From contig DDER01000021.1 of NCBI GenBank assembly GCA_002336735.1, forward strand, positions 4,186 through 15,546: 11,361 nucleotides of DNA, in the 5' to 3' direction. Below the pieces are notes generated by a model. The model saw only the letters and a program-made list of their open reading frames with translations, was not told the DNA's origin and made no database searches. The stretch comes from Candidatus Saccharibacteria bacterium UBA1949 (GTDB lineage Bacteria > Patescibacteriota > Saccharimonadia > Saccharimonadales > Saccharimonadaceae). Shown piece by piece: positions 6,343-11,361 of this stretch. Within the stretch, counting starts at the first letter, position 1; every line of letters begins with the position of its first letter. The position numbers and the translations under genes were made by a program.

Positions 6343-7758
6343 TTATGCGCGTCGGCGGCTCGACAGGTAATACCCAGTCGCAGCAGCCAGCGAACCAGCA
6401 CCGAGGATCGACACGAACTCACCGATACCGGTCGCAGGCATTTCAGCCGGCGTCACGGGTGCAGGAGCACATTTGCCAAGATCCGTGGTGTGGACGCTAC
6501 TCTTGTATTCAGATTTCTTGATGACAACGATTTGTTTGGTGTCTGTCGCACAGACTTTCATTTTGTCGCAGTCAGCGAGATTTTTTGAATATTTTTTGCT
6601 GTCAAATGCTTGTTCGTCGATTTGGACGACTGTGCCAGAAGCGAGGTCGCAGACCTGGATTTTCTTACATTCGTTATCGATAGTAACGATTGCGTCGTCT
6701 TCTTCGGCGTTATAGTTGCTGCCTTCTGGTTTGACAGACAAGATGTTGCGGAGTGTGGTTGCACCACAAGCGAGCTTGTCGCCCGTAGGTACTTTGGCGC
6801 TAAATTTGAGCCAGGCGCCAGCGCTATTGGCAAACGAGCCGAGGTTGACACCTTGGGTTGTAACGTTGTTGCGCGTCTTCGTCTCAGCGCCAGTTGCACC
6901 GATACGATGGGTTGCAGAGCCATCGACGTACGTCATACCAGCAGGCAATTTGTCAAAAAACGTGACATTATCTTGCTGGACACCACTTGTATTGGTGTAT
7001 TTGAGCAAATACTCGACGGTATCACCAGGTTTAGCGGCGACGTTTTCTTTCCAGCCGGTCGTACCAGCTAGCTTGACTTGTTTAGATACGGTGAATGCAA
7101 ATTGCGGTTTGACAATAAACGTGATGACACCAGCATACTGGAAGCAGCCAGGCATCTTGCCGTCGAGCTTGTCATAGCCAAGCTTTGCGCCGGCCTGAGT
7201 AAAGATACTCTCGGGTAGGGCCGTACCAGTCTTCGTCTCGTACTTACCGAATATATTGTTGTAGTACTTCAGGCTCCCCGGTTTGTACGCTAGGTTAAAG
7301 TCGCGATCACTCGTGAATGTCGCGTGGTCGTAGACTTCGACAGGACTTGCATTTGTTGAGTTGATAAACCCTTGTACATCGATAGATTTAGCTGTCGTGG
7401 TCGGTAGGTTGACTTTGGCTGTGACGTTTTCGGCGGTGAGTTTGAGGTTATCAGCGGCGTTGTTGTGCACGTAGATGCTCACTTCATATTCTTTGCCAGG
7501 TACTACTGGCTGGTCGTCTTTCCAGAGACCATTGGTGGCGGCCTCACGGATGGTGACGAAGTTACGTTCGTCGCCAAGGTTAGGGTTATTAGTGATCGAG
7601 TTGAACGTGACATGGTCAGCGGGTTTCTCGATTGTGTAAGTTGGGCGATTTGGACCCCATGCAAATAGTGTGGCAGGTACCAGAATGGCACTGACAAGCA
7701 TAGCGAGGGCGGCAGATCGCTTAGGTGCAGTTTTGACTGCAGCGATGATATTTTTCAT
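6343..7758 (-). CDS. Secreted DUF11-type wall protein with MPATG sorting tail, 471 aa
   Basis: A signal peptide (basic NIIAAVKTAPKR, hydrophobic 16-32) is followed by a beta-rich exported region. Residues about 222-360 look like a DUF11 (TIGR01451-type) domain: PGDTVEYLLKYTNTS, then NVTFFDKLPAGMTYVDGS. Two diverged copies of a Cys-containing repeat follow (about 365-397 and 399-430), each starting with a VC pair (IQVC, MKVC) and ending in L-x-x-C; I associate this repeat with Saccharibacteria surface proteins. The tail reads MPATG (440-444), a hydrophobic stretch (about 446-465) and SSRRRA, a sortase-type signal with Met-Pro-Ala in place of Leu-Pro-x. The start has AAGGAG and a promoter with good boxes. 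It is likely an abundant surface protein; binding partner unknown. Confidence 0.9.
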   Translation of the reverse strand: MKNIIAAVKTAPKRSAALAMLVSAILVPATLFAWGPNRPTYTIEKPADHVTFNSITNNPNLGDERNFVTIREAATNGLWKDDQPVVPGKEYEVSIYVHNNAADNLKLTAENVTAKVNLPTTTAKSIDVQGFINSTNASPVEVYDHATFTSDRDFNLAYKPGSLKYYNNIFGKYETKTGTALPESIFTQAGAKLGYDKLDGKMPGCFQYAGVITFIVKPQFAFTVSKQVKLAGTTGWKENVAAKPGDTVEYLLKYTNTSGVQQDNVTFFDKLPAGMTYVDGSATHRIGATGAETKTRNNVTTQGVNLGSFANSAGAWLKFSAKVPTGDKLACGATTLRNILSVKPEGSNYNAEEDDAIVTIDNECKKIQVCDLASGTVVQIDEQAFDSKKYSKNLADCDKMKVCATDTKQIVVIKKSEYKSSVHTTDLGKCAPAPVTPAEMPATGIGEFVSILGAGSLAAATGYYLSSRRRA

Positions 7759-7770
7759 TACATACTCCTT

Positions 7771-7783
7771 CTAGTCAGACTAG
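7771..7783. repeat. Palindrome in the 5' leader of the DUF11 gene
   Basis: CTAGTCAGACTAG is a perfect dyad of two six-base arms around one base, between the -10 box and the AAGGAG of the gene. A single-base loop cannot fold as RNA without losing pairs, so a protein-binding site is the simpler reading. Confidence 0.4.
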
Positions 7784-7801
7784 AAATTACCTACTACTTA
7801 T

Positions 7802-7830
7802 ATTATATCACAAAGATTTACTTATGTAAA
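7802..7830 (-). promoter_or_regulatory. Strong promoter of the DUF11 gene
   Basis: On the minus strand TTTACA (7825-7830), a 17-base spacer and a perfect TATAAT (7802-7807) sit about 45 bases before the ATG at 7758. The leader holds the CTAGTCAGACTAG dyad and AAGGAG. Confidence 0.8.
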
Positions 7831-7913
7831 CACTTATGCTTTAGTTTTATTGCTCAGCTAGGTTGTTAATGTCCACCTTGTGGTATATGACGCCATGACG
7901 GGAGTAGCTATTT

Positions 7914-7941
7914 GTTAAAATCAGATCATTACAAGACATGT
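7914..7941 (+). repeat. Left copy of inverted repeat flanking the GC-rich module
   Basis: Its 24-base core (7918-7941) matches the complement of 10458-10481 at 22 of 24 positions. The first 16 bases of the core are identical (beginning AAATCAGATC, ending ATTACA), then two mismatches, then ACATGT. Outside the core both copies have GTTAA with a two-base length difference. The two copies point toward each other. Confidence 0.8.
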
Positions 7942-7947
7942 GAGTGC

Positions 7948-8005
7948 CCGGAAGCACATCGTCTATCTCGACCTCGCAGGGAGGGAAATATATGAATGCT
8001 TCCGG
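7948..8005. repeat. Long-range inverted repeat enclosing a ribosome binding site
   Basis: CCGGAAGCA (7948-7956) pairs perfectly with TGCTTCCGG (7997-8005) across 40 bases. In plus-strand RNA the loop would contain the AGGGAGGG and the ATG of the 25-codon frame at 7992. Confidence 0.5.
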
Positions 8006-8069
8006 ACGGGAAGTGAAGGGAGCAAATAATGCACCCGGGGGTGCCCATCGTTTCTCGCGAAAGAATTGA
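7992..8069 (+). CDS. Possible 25-residue peptide gene
   Basis: An ATG lies a few bases after AGGGAGGG, one of the best Shine-Dalgarno sequences in the window. The frame encodes 25 residues, polar and basic, with Asn-Asn-Ala-Pro-Gly-Gly in the middle and ending in RFSRKN. No membrane segment or known motif. The frame runs into the hairpin at 8038-8079 and ends at the TGA in its second arm. No clear promoter is seen. It may be a real peptide, a leader peptide or an accident. Confidence 0.25.
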   Translation: MNASGREVKGANNAPGGAHRFSRKN

Positions 8070-8079
8070 TGGGCACCCC
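8038..8079 (-). terminator. GC-rich hairpin after the GC-rich operon
   Basis: GGGGTGCCCATC (8038-8049) and GATGGGCACCCC (8068-8079) form twelve perfect pairs; the loop can add a small stem TTTC/GAAA. It lies 25 bases past the stop of the minus-strand gene at 8104, the right place for a terminator. Only a weak T-rich stretch (ATTATTTGC) follows on the minus strand, so it may be a partial terminator or an mRNA-protecting stem. Confidence 0.6.
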
Positions 8080-8103
8080 GCGGGCTACCTGGCAATCGCA
8101 GTG

Positions 8104-9381
8104 TTACTGCGGATCGTCAGGCACTCCCTGAGCAGGTGCGCTCGAGGGGCTGGCGTCCGCTTCCGGCTCGGCCGGAGTGGCAGGACGCGCGACCTCGAGA
8201 GGCTGCTTGGTGTGAGCAGCCGGTCCGGACGGGTTTGTCCGAGTTGCGACCGGGGGCTGAGTCGGCGTCGTGACGGCGCCGGGCCCCTGGTGCTCGTTTC
8301 GCGCACCGCGGTTGCCGCCGTCCTTCGACGGATCCTTCGGGGTGAGCGAAGGAGGGGTCGTGCTCGGCGTCGTCGGCGTGTCCGTCGGGGTACTTGGCAT
8401 AGCCGTCGGCGTCGTCGGCACCGAAGTGCTCGGCGTACTCGGAGTAGGCTTAGGCTGCGGTTGCGGGTTGTGAGCCGGCGGGATCGGCGTGCCCTCGATG
8501 TCTCGAGGGATGACCGGCGTCGGCATCCGCGGGATCGGCACATTCACCACACGACGCTCGCGCGTCGGCGTGGGTGCCGGCGGCTGCTGGACGTACAGCT
8601 GGAAGCCGCACGCCAGGCGGTTGGCGAAGCCGTTGACGACCAGTGCCCGGAAGGGCTTCGGTCGCTGGACTTCCATGTCCACTCGCAAATACGGCACGCC
8701 ATCCTTGCCCACCAGGGTGTAGGTGGCAGCGTACGTACCGGCCGGCATGGTCTTCAGGATGACCTTGCCCTGAGCGTCCAGCGCACGCAGACGTGCGGTG
8801 ATCTGGATGACCACCTTGCGCCACGTGGCATGGTCGCGGAGGAACAGCTTGGTCAGCTGGTCGACCTTGGCCAGGTCGTTCAGGTTGAGCTGCAAGACGC
8901 CAGTCTCGTAACCCATCTGGGCGGTCAGACTCGGAGATAGCGGGAGCCGATACATCAGCTCCTGCAGCGCCTGGTCCTTCGTCAACTTGTCCATCAGGGT
9001 GCCCCGGAACTGCGGATGCACCGCATATTTGGGCCCGTGGCTGTTGACGCTGACCTTTTTGCGCGCGGTGGCGAGCTGTTCGCCCGCATACGGCGCGTAG
9101 ATGTCGGCCTTGGGGCGGTTGACGTCGCCCTTCTTGTCGCCGGCGGGGACGGTAACCTTGTCGGTACGGCAGGCCTCCGCTTCTTGTTCGCGGTAAGCCG
9201 CCACGTCCTCGTGGCCAGTACGACGGGCGTCGGCCGCCATAGTCATCAGACTCTGCGGATCGCAGAGGTGCTGAGGGCCCGCCAGGCTAGCGCCCTGCCA
9301 CAAGTACAGGCCGGTAAAACCAACCAGTACCAGTGCGAGAGCTACCAACATGGCGGCGACCTTGTTCACTGTGGTCTTCAT
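8104..9381 (-). CDS. Membrane-anchored protein with Pro/Thr-rich tail, 425 aa, unknown function
   Basis: The ATG at 9381 is six bases after AGGAG; an earlier in-frame ATG at 9405 has no such support and begins before the operon spacer ends. Residues 1-34 form a signal sequence or anchor (MKTTVNKVAA, then a hydrophobic run to about 29). The exported part to about 265 has three Cys (40, 71, 258) and a beta-rich segment with WRKVVIQITARL and GKDGVPYLRVDMEV (about 187-238). From about 266 to the end the chain is low-complexity, dominated by Pro, Thr, Ser and Ala (for example PSTPTDTPTTPS), typical of a wall-spanning or extended stalk. There is no sorting motif at the C-terminus. It is second in an operon, 24 bases after the coiled-coil gene. 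GC content is far above that of the left half of the window. Family not recognised. Confidence 0.85.
   Translation of the reverse strand: MKTTVNKVAAMLVALALVLVGFTGLYLWQGASLAGPQHLCDPQSLMTMAADARRTGHEDVAAYREQEAEACRTDKVTVPAGDKKGDVNRPKADIYAPYAGEQLATARKKVSVNSHGPKYAVHPQFRGTLMDKLTKDQALQELMYRLPLSPSLTAQMGYETGVLQLNLNDLAKVDQLTKLFLRDHATWRKVVIQITARLRALDAQGKVILKTMPAGTYAATYTLVGKDGVPYLRVDMEVQRPKPFRALVVNGFANRLACGFQLYVQQPPAPTPTRERRVVNVPIPRMPTPVIPRDIEGTPIPPAHNPQPQPKPTPSTPSTSVPTTPTAMPSTPTDTPTTPSTTPPSLTPKDPSKDGGNRGARNEHQGPGAVTTPTQPPVATRTNPSGPAAHTKQPLEVARPATPAEPEADASPSSAPAQGVPDDPQ
8345..8462. repeat. Low-complexity repeats coding for the Pro/Thr stalk
   Basis: Degenerate repeats of GTCGGCGT/GTACTCGG type on the plus strand encode the Thr-Pro-Ser units of the minus-strand protein. 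Such tracts can change length between strains by slippage. Confidence 0.55.
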
Positions 9382-9405
9382 GATGTTCTCCTGTTTCTCC
9401 CGCAC

Positions 9406-10200
9406 TCACCGCGCGGGGGCGGTGTGTTTGCGGTTGAGCAGGGTAATCATGACGCCAGTCGCTGCCAAGAAGGCAGCGATGGCCAGTACGACGCCCGGCA
9501 CGATGCCGACAATCCCCACCAGGAGGATGTAGGCGATGATGCCGAGCAGGATTCCGACCAGGAGGGCGGGGCCCGCCTTCTCGATACCACCGGCCTTGTT
9601 GGCCAACGTGCGGAACTTCAGGGTGCCATCCGTGTCGCGGACGGGATTACCGTCCGCGTCCGTTTCAGCACCGAGGTGTCGCTCGATCTTGGTGAGGCGC
9701 GCACCGTGGTCGTCGACGGTGGCGACGAGTCCCGGCGTGGCCGGGATGACGTTGCCGTCGGGGTCCTTGGTCTCCGGTGTTCCGTCCAGGACACCCTGGA
9801 GTTTCGCCGTCGTGTCCGAGAACGCGCCAGCGCCTGTCGCGAACTTAGCGGCGGCGTCGGCGAGCTGAGACTCCAGCGCCGCTGCCTTGTGTTCGACAGC
9901 CGTGATGCGGCCGTCGAAACCAGCAACCGTAGTGCCCATCTCTTCGAGGCGGGTCATGACTGCCGCCATGGTGGCATTGATCTCCTTCAGGACAGTCGTC
10001 GTTCCTGGGTCATTCAGTCGGTTGTGGATCGCGTTGAAGCGCTTCACTTCCTGCTCGAGTGCCGCGATAGAGGCGTCGATCTCGCCGACGAGTTCGTCAT
10101 CGCCAGCGGACTTGGCCTGGTCTCGCTGCTTGGCGAGACCATTGATCATGGCGATCAGCTCGGTGCGGGTCGCCAGCGCGAGCTCTTCATTGGTGCTCAT
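9406..10200 (-). CDS. Coiled-coil protein with C-terminal membrane hairpin, 264 aa, unknown function
   Basis: The ATG at 10200 follows AAGGAG with a five- to six-base spacer. Residues 5-120 are strongly heptad-like and charged (for example LIAMINGLAKQRDQAK and ITAVEHKAAALESQLADAAAK), so a long coiled coil is likely. A linker follows with two Asp/Gly-rich turns, KDPDGNVIP (about 145-153) and DADGNPVRDTDG (about 181-192). The C-terminus holds one long hydrophobic region (about 209-255) rich in Gly, Ile, Val and Leu with a Pro near the middle, best read as two short membrane helices, then a basic tail RKHTAPAR. There is no signal peptide, so the coiled coil is probably cytoplasmic, tail-anchored. 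First gene of the GC-rich operon. Membrane scaffold or tether is a guess. Confidence 0.87.
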   Translation of the reverse strand: MSTNEELALATRTELIAMINGLAKQRDQAKSAGDDELVGEIDASIAALEQEVKRFNAIHNRLNDPGTTTVLKEINATMAAVMTRLEEMGTTVAGFDGRITAVEHKAAALESQLADAAAKFATGAGAFSDTTAKLQGVLDGTPETKDPDGNVIPATPGLVATVDDHGARLTKIERHLGAETDADGNPVRDTDGTLKFRTLANKAGGIEKAGPALLVGILLGIIAYILLVGIVGIVPGVVLAIAAFLAATGVMITLLNRKHTAPAR

Positions 10201-10221
10201 GATGTCTCCTTGGATTCGGTG

Positions 10222-10313
10222 TGGGCTTTGCGCCCAACGTTGTGTTGGGGCATTGCCAGACCGGCTGGCGACTCAGCTGTTGTGGCCAGCCGGTGAATCA
10301 CACGGATGTGTGA
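10222..10313 (-). promoter_or_regulatory. Structured 5' leader of the GC-rich operon
   Basis: Going toward the gene on the minus strand there are a six-pair stem (10298-10303 with 10308-10313, TCACAC/GTGTGA), a ten-pair stem (10260-10269 with 10285-10294, ACCGGCTGGC/GCCAGCCGGT), and two mutually exclusive stems: CCCAAC/GTTGGG (10233-10238 with 10244-10249) and TGGGC/GCCCA (10222-10226 with 10232-10236), which share 10233-10236. The ribosome binding site lies about ten bases beyond. The switch-like overlap suggests control of translation, but no known riboswitch class is recognised. Confidence 0.45.
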
Positions 10314-10386
10314 GCCCCTTGCTAGCCGCAACGACGAGCGCCGCGGGAGAACAATCGATATTTTTGCTTACTCTCCATTCACTTCT

Positions 10387-10406
10387 ATGCTGCTTAGGGG
10401 CAGCAT
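10387..10406. repeat. Seven-pair hairpin in the leader region
   Basis: ATGCTGC (10387-10393) and GCAGCAT (10400-10406) are complementary around TTAGGG. No T-run follows on either strand. Confidence 0.4.
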
Positions 10407-10453
10407 GACAACTACCAGCGCGTGCTAATCGTCATGCCGCTCCCAGAGCATAT

Positions 10454-10467
10454 CAGTACATGTACTG
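10454..10467. repeat. Perfect 14-base palindrome overlapping the right inverted repeat
   Basis: CAGTACATGTACTG reads the same on both strands. Its outer half lies inside the inverted-repeat core. The left repeat copy has lost the symmetry (AGACATGTGAGTG there). It could bind a dimeric regulator or recombinase. Confidence 0.5.
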
Positions 10468-10487
10468 TAATGATCTGATTTGTTAAC
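10458..10487 (-). repeat. Right copy of inverted repeat flanking the GC-rich module
   Basis: On the minus strand this begins GTTAACAAATCAG and ends GTACATGT. The core 10458-10481 matches 7918-7941 at 22 of 24 positions. It lies between the promoter at 10537-10565 and the first gene of the GC-rich operon. Confidence 0.8.
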
Positions 10488-10536
10488 GTCCTCCCTGATC
10501 GATGCGATTCCACACGCGCCACAAAGGGTTGTTATT

Positions 10537-10565
10537 AATCTATCACAAAATGATTAAAATGTCAA
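10537..10565 (-). promoter_or_regulatory. Promoter reading into the GC-rich operon
   Basis: On the minus strand a perfect TTGACA (10560-10565), 17 bases and TAGATT (10537-10542) predict a start near 10530. The operon's first ATG is at 10200, so the leader would be about 330 bases and would cross the right inverted-repeat copy. Confidence 0.6.
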
Positions 10566-10602
10566 TGCTTATGACATAGTTTTCATCCCTATACAAATCC
10601 AT

Positions 10603-10618
10603 TGTGAAATACTTCACA
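10603..10618. promoter_or_regulatory. CRP/FNR-type dyad
   Basis: TGTGA-N6-TCACA is an exact match to the CRP-type consensus. Its centre is about 80 bases upstream of the predicted start at 10530, close to a position from which such activators work in other bacteria. No regulator gene is in the window. Confidence 0.4.
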
Positions 10619-10724
10619 TATACACGTATTTATCGATCTCAACTCTTGTCAAATTTTCACTAATTTTGCTCATACCGTACTCTCGAGAGGACGATACAAG
10701 CTGAGATGTCAAACTACCTGAGTC

Positions 10725-10754
10725 TTGCGGGGCGTGGTATGAAGATGCTATAGT
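10725..10754 (+). promoter_or_regulatory. Promoter of the basic 167-aa protein gene
   Basis: TTGCGG (10725-10730), an 18-base spacer and TATAGT (10749-10754) predict a start near 10761. The leader then contains a six-pair hairpin, AACGAG/CTCGTT (10764-10780), and a six-codon frame beginning ATGACAACT (10792). Confidence 0.5.
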
Positions 10755-10814
10755 TCGTATCAGAACGAGGTGGTCTCGTTGCTGGCACCTTATGACAACT
10801 AGGGGTGGTTAAGG

Positions 10815-11318
10815 ATGACAACCATTGCTCTTGCTCCAGGTCAGCCTGGCAAACGTATTGATCCACACGTAACATGGGAGAAGTTTCGTCGTCCAAAGGC
10901 GCGCAAGCGAGATCGTAGAAAAAGGCGCCCCTCTCGAGCTAATACGCGGCCTCCGACAGAGAAGGAAGTGAAGAGCGCGGGTTGGGTCATTTTGGGGTGT
11001 GTGAAGTCAATGGGATTGGTGCCACAGAACGACGGCAAGTTAGTGTGGCCGACCTCCTCCCTCACTACCGCGACTGATGAAGTGGTGGCGTGGGCCTGCC
11101 TCAAGACGAGCCAACATGATGGTGCTCGTTATACAGTTAATTTGCCGCGAGAGCGTATGCCAGATGCAGTTCATGCCGCTCTCAGTGCTTGGGTACTGGG
11201 AGGCGTAATAGAGCGTCGGGCGACTGAAATCATAATCGACTGGCCTGCGACATCTGCGCGCGCTCATTGGGACAAGTACGAGTCGCTCACTGTTCCTACC
11301 CTAGGATGCGCATACTAA
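10815..11318 (+). CDS. Basic protein of unknown function, 167 aa
   Basis: The ATG at 10815 follows a weak AAGG and a promoter 60 bases upstream. The N-terminal part (about 24-46) is very basic, with KARKRDRRKRRPSR, suggesting contact with nucleic acid or a negatively charged partner. The rest (about 50-167) looks like a small folded domain with two helix-like stretches (about 86-97 and 117-129) and a strand IIIDWP; helix-strand order is loosely reminiscent of winged-helix proteins, but no family signature is visible. There is no signal peptide or membrane segment. It stands apart from the GC-rich operon, on the opposite strand, and its composition is nearer to the rest of the window. No terminator with a T-run follows before the window ends. 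Confidence 0.75.
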   Translation: MTTIALAPGQPGKRIDPHVTWEKFRRPKARKRDRRKRRPSRANTRPPTEKEVKSAGWVILGCVKSMGLVPQNDGKLVWPTSSLTTATDEVVAWACLKTSQHDGARYTVNLPRERMPDAVHAALSAWVLGGVIERRATEIIIDWPATSARAHWDKYESLTVPTLGCAY

Positions 11319-11361
11319 CCACCTCTGATGGGCGGGGGTGCTGCTGATCAAGTGATCACGT

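Larger units (their letters stand above)
7831..8103. other. Intergenic region between DUF11 gene and GC-rich operon
   Basis: It holds, from left to right, an AT-rich stretch to about 7920, the left copy of the inverted repeat (7914-7941), a long-range inverted repeat (7948-8005), a 25-codon open frame with a strong ribosome binding site (7992-8069) and the GC-rich hairpin 8038-8079. The composition switches from AT-rich to GC-rich across it. No other gene is supported. Confidence 0.7.
10201..10814. other. Long intergenic/leader region upstream of the GC-rich operon
   Basis: No gene is supported here. The part to about 10340 is GC-rich and folds into several hairpins on the minus-strand transcript; 10387-10406 and 10454-10467 hold further dyads; 10458-10487 is the right inverted-repeat copy; 10537-10565 is a promoter reading left; 10603-10618 is a CRP-type dyad. 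From 10535 to 10680 the DNA is very AT-rich. CTCTCGAGAG at 10680-10689 is a perfect palindrome. The promoter of the gene at 10815 is at 10725-10754. Confidence 0.7.

Noticed and set aside
118..7799. TTCTAGT and CCTACTACTT in the same order at 118-139 and 7769-7799
   Set aside because: Spacing differs, and the orientation relative to the downstream genes is opposite, so a shared control element is not supported.
7847..8095. 82-codon frame on the minus strand
   Set aside because: It would begin at TTG without a ribosome binding site, and its product is partly the hairpin 8038-8079 read in frame.
8029..8940. 303-codon Arg-rich frame on the plus strand
   Set aside because: Same register and cause as the previous frame; its Arg-rich product is the mirror of the Pro/Thr/Ala codons of the minus-strand protein.
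9016..10296. 426-codon open frame on the plus strand
   Set aside because: It lies codon-on-codon opposite the two minus-strand genes and is open only because they avoid TTA, CTA and TCA. The minus-strand genes have ribosome binding sites, a signal sequence and membrane segments; this one has none.
7861..10534. GGTTGTTA at 7861-7868 and 10527-10534 as a target-site duplication, with TTGTGG/CCACAA just inside
   Set aside because: The eight-base repeat is at different distances from the inverted repeat on the two sides, and a match of that length between two 50-base windows is not rare. It stays a possibility, not a call.
10405..10824. ATGACAAC start motif three times (10405, 10792, 10815), twice opening very short frames
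   Set aside because: Ten-base matches are expected many times by chance in this window; the short frames end after six or seven codons.
1..11361. CRISPR array, recoded UGA, transposase or integrase gene
   Set aside because: No regularly spaced repeats, no in-frame TGA in the recognised genes, and no DDE, serine or tyrosine recombinase signature in any supported protein.

Overview
The window looks like chromosomal DNA of a Saccharibacteria (TM7)/CPR bacterium. This is an inference from several signs: a very small-genome style layout with short gaps, standard code (TGA is a stop in folD and in the acyltransferase-like gene), a histidine kinase with a polytopic N-terminal sensor, a DUF11-type wall protein with CPR-style Cys repeats and an MPATG sorting tail, and several genes whose -10 box lies so close to the ATG that the mRNA should be leaderless. 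No marker gene (rRNA, ribosomal protein) is present, so the phylum is likely rather than proven.

Layout. 1-23: 5' end of a tRNA gene on the minus strand. 169-342: a 57-residue membrane peptide. 381-1937: an unrecognised four-TM protein. 1945-2757: a diverged FolD. 2777-3148 (minus): a receiver-only response regulator, divergent from 3198-4058 (GNAT/N-acyltransferase-like), which is followed by 4086-6275, a membrane histidine kinase. The regulator, the acyltransferase-like protein and the kinase form a plausible signalling cluster; the promoters of the first two overlap. 6343-7758 (minus): the secreted, sortase-type DUF11 protein, ending in a hairpin terminator placed over the last codons of the kinase gene.

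8038-10350 has a very different character. It is strongly GC-rich (about 70 % in 8161-8220 and 67 % in 10081-10140, against about 38 % in 1261-1320 and 53 % in 5101-5160). It holds a two-gene minus-strand operon: a coiled-coil protein with a C-terminal membrane hairpin (9406-10200) and a membrane-anchored protein with a Pro/Thr-rich tail (8104-9381). The operon is bracketed by an inverted repeat: a 24-nt core matching at 22 positions, 16 of them consecutive (7918-7941 and the complement of 10458-10481). The best promoter for the operon (TTGACA-17-TAGATT, 10537-10565) lies outside the repeat and reads inward through a long, hairpin-rich leader; a CRP-type dyad lies upstream of it. The segment may be a transferred or mobile cassette, or an invertible module whose orientation decides expression. 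This is the most interesting part of the window.

10815-11318: a basic protein of unknown function with its own promoter. No transposase, recombinase or CRISPR array is visible.
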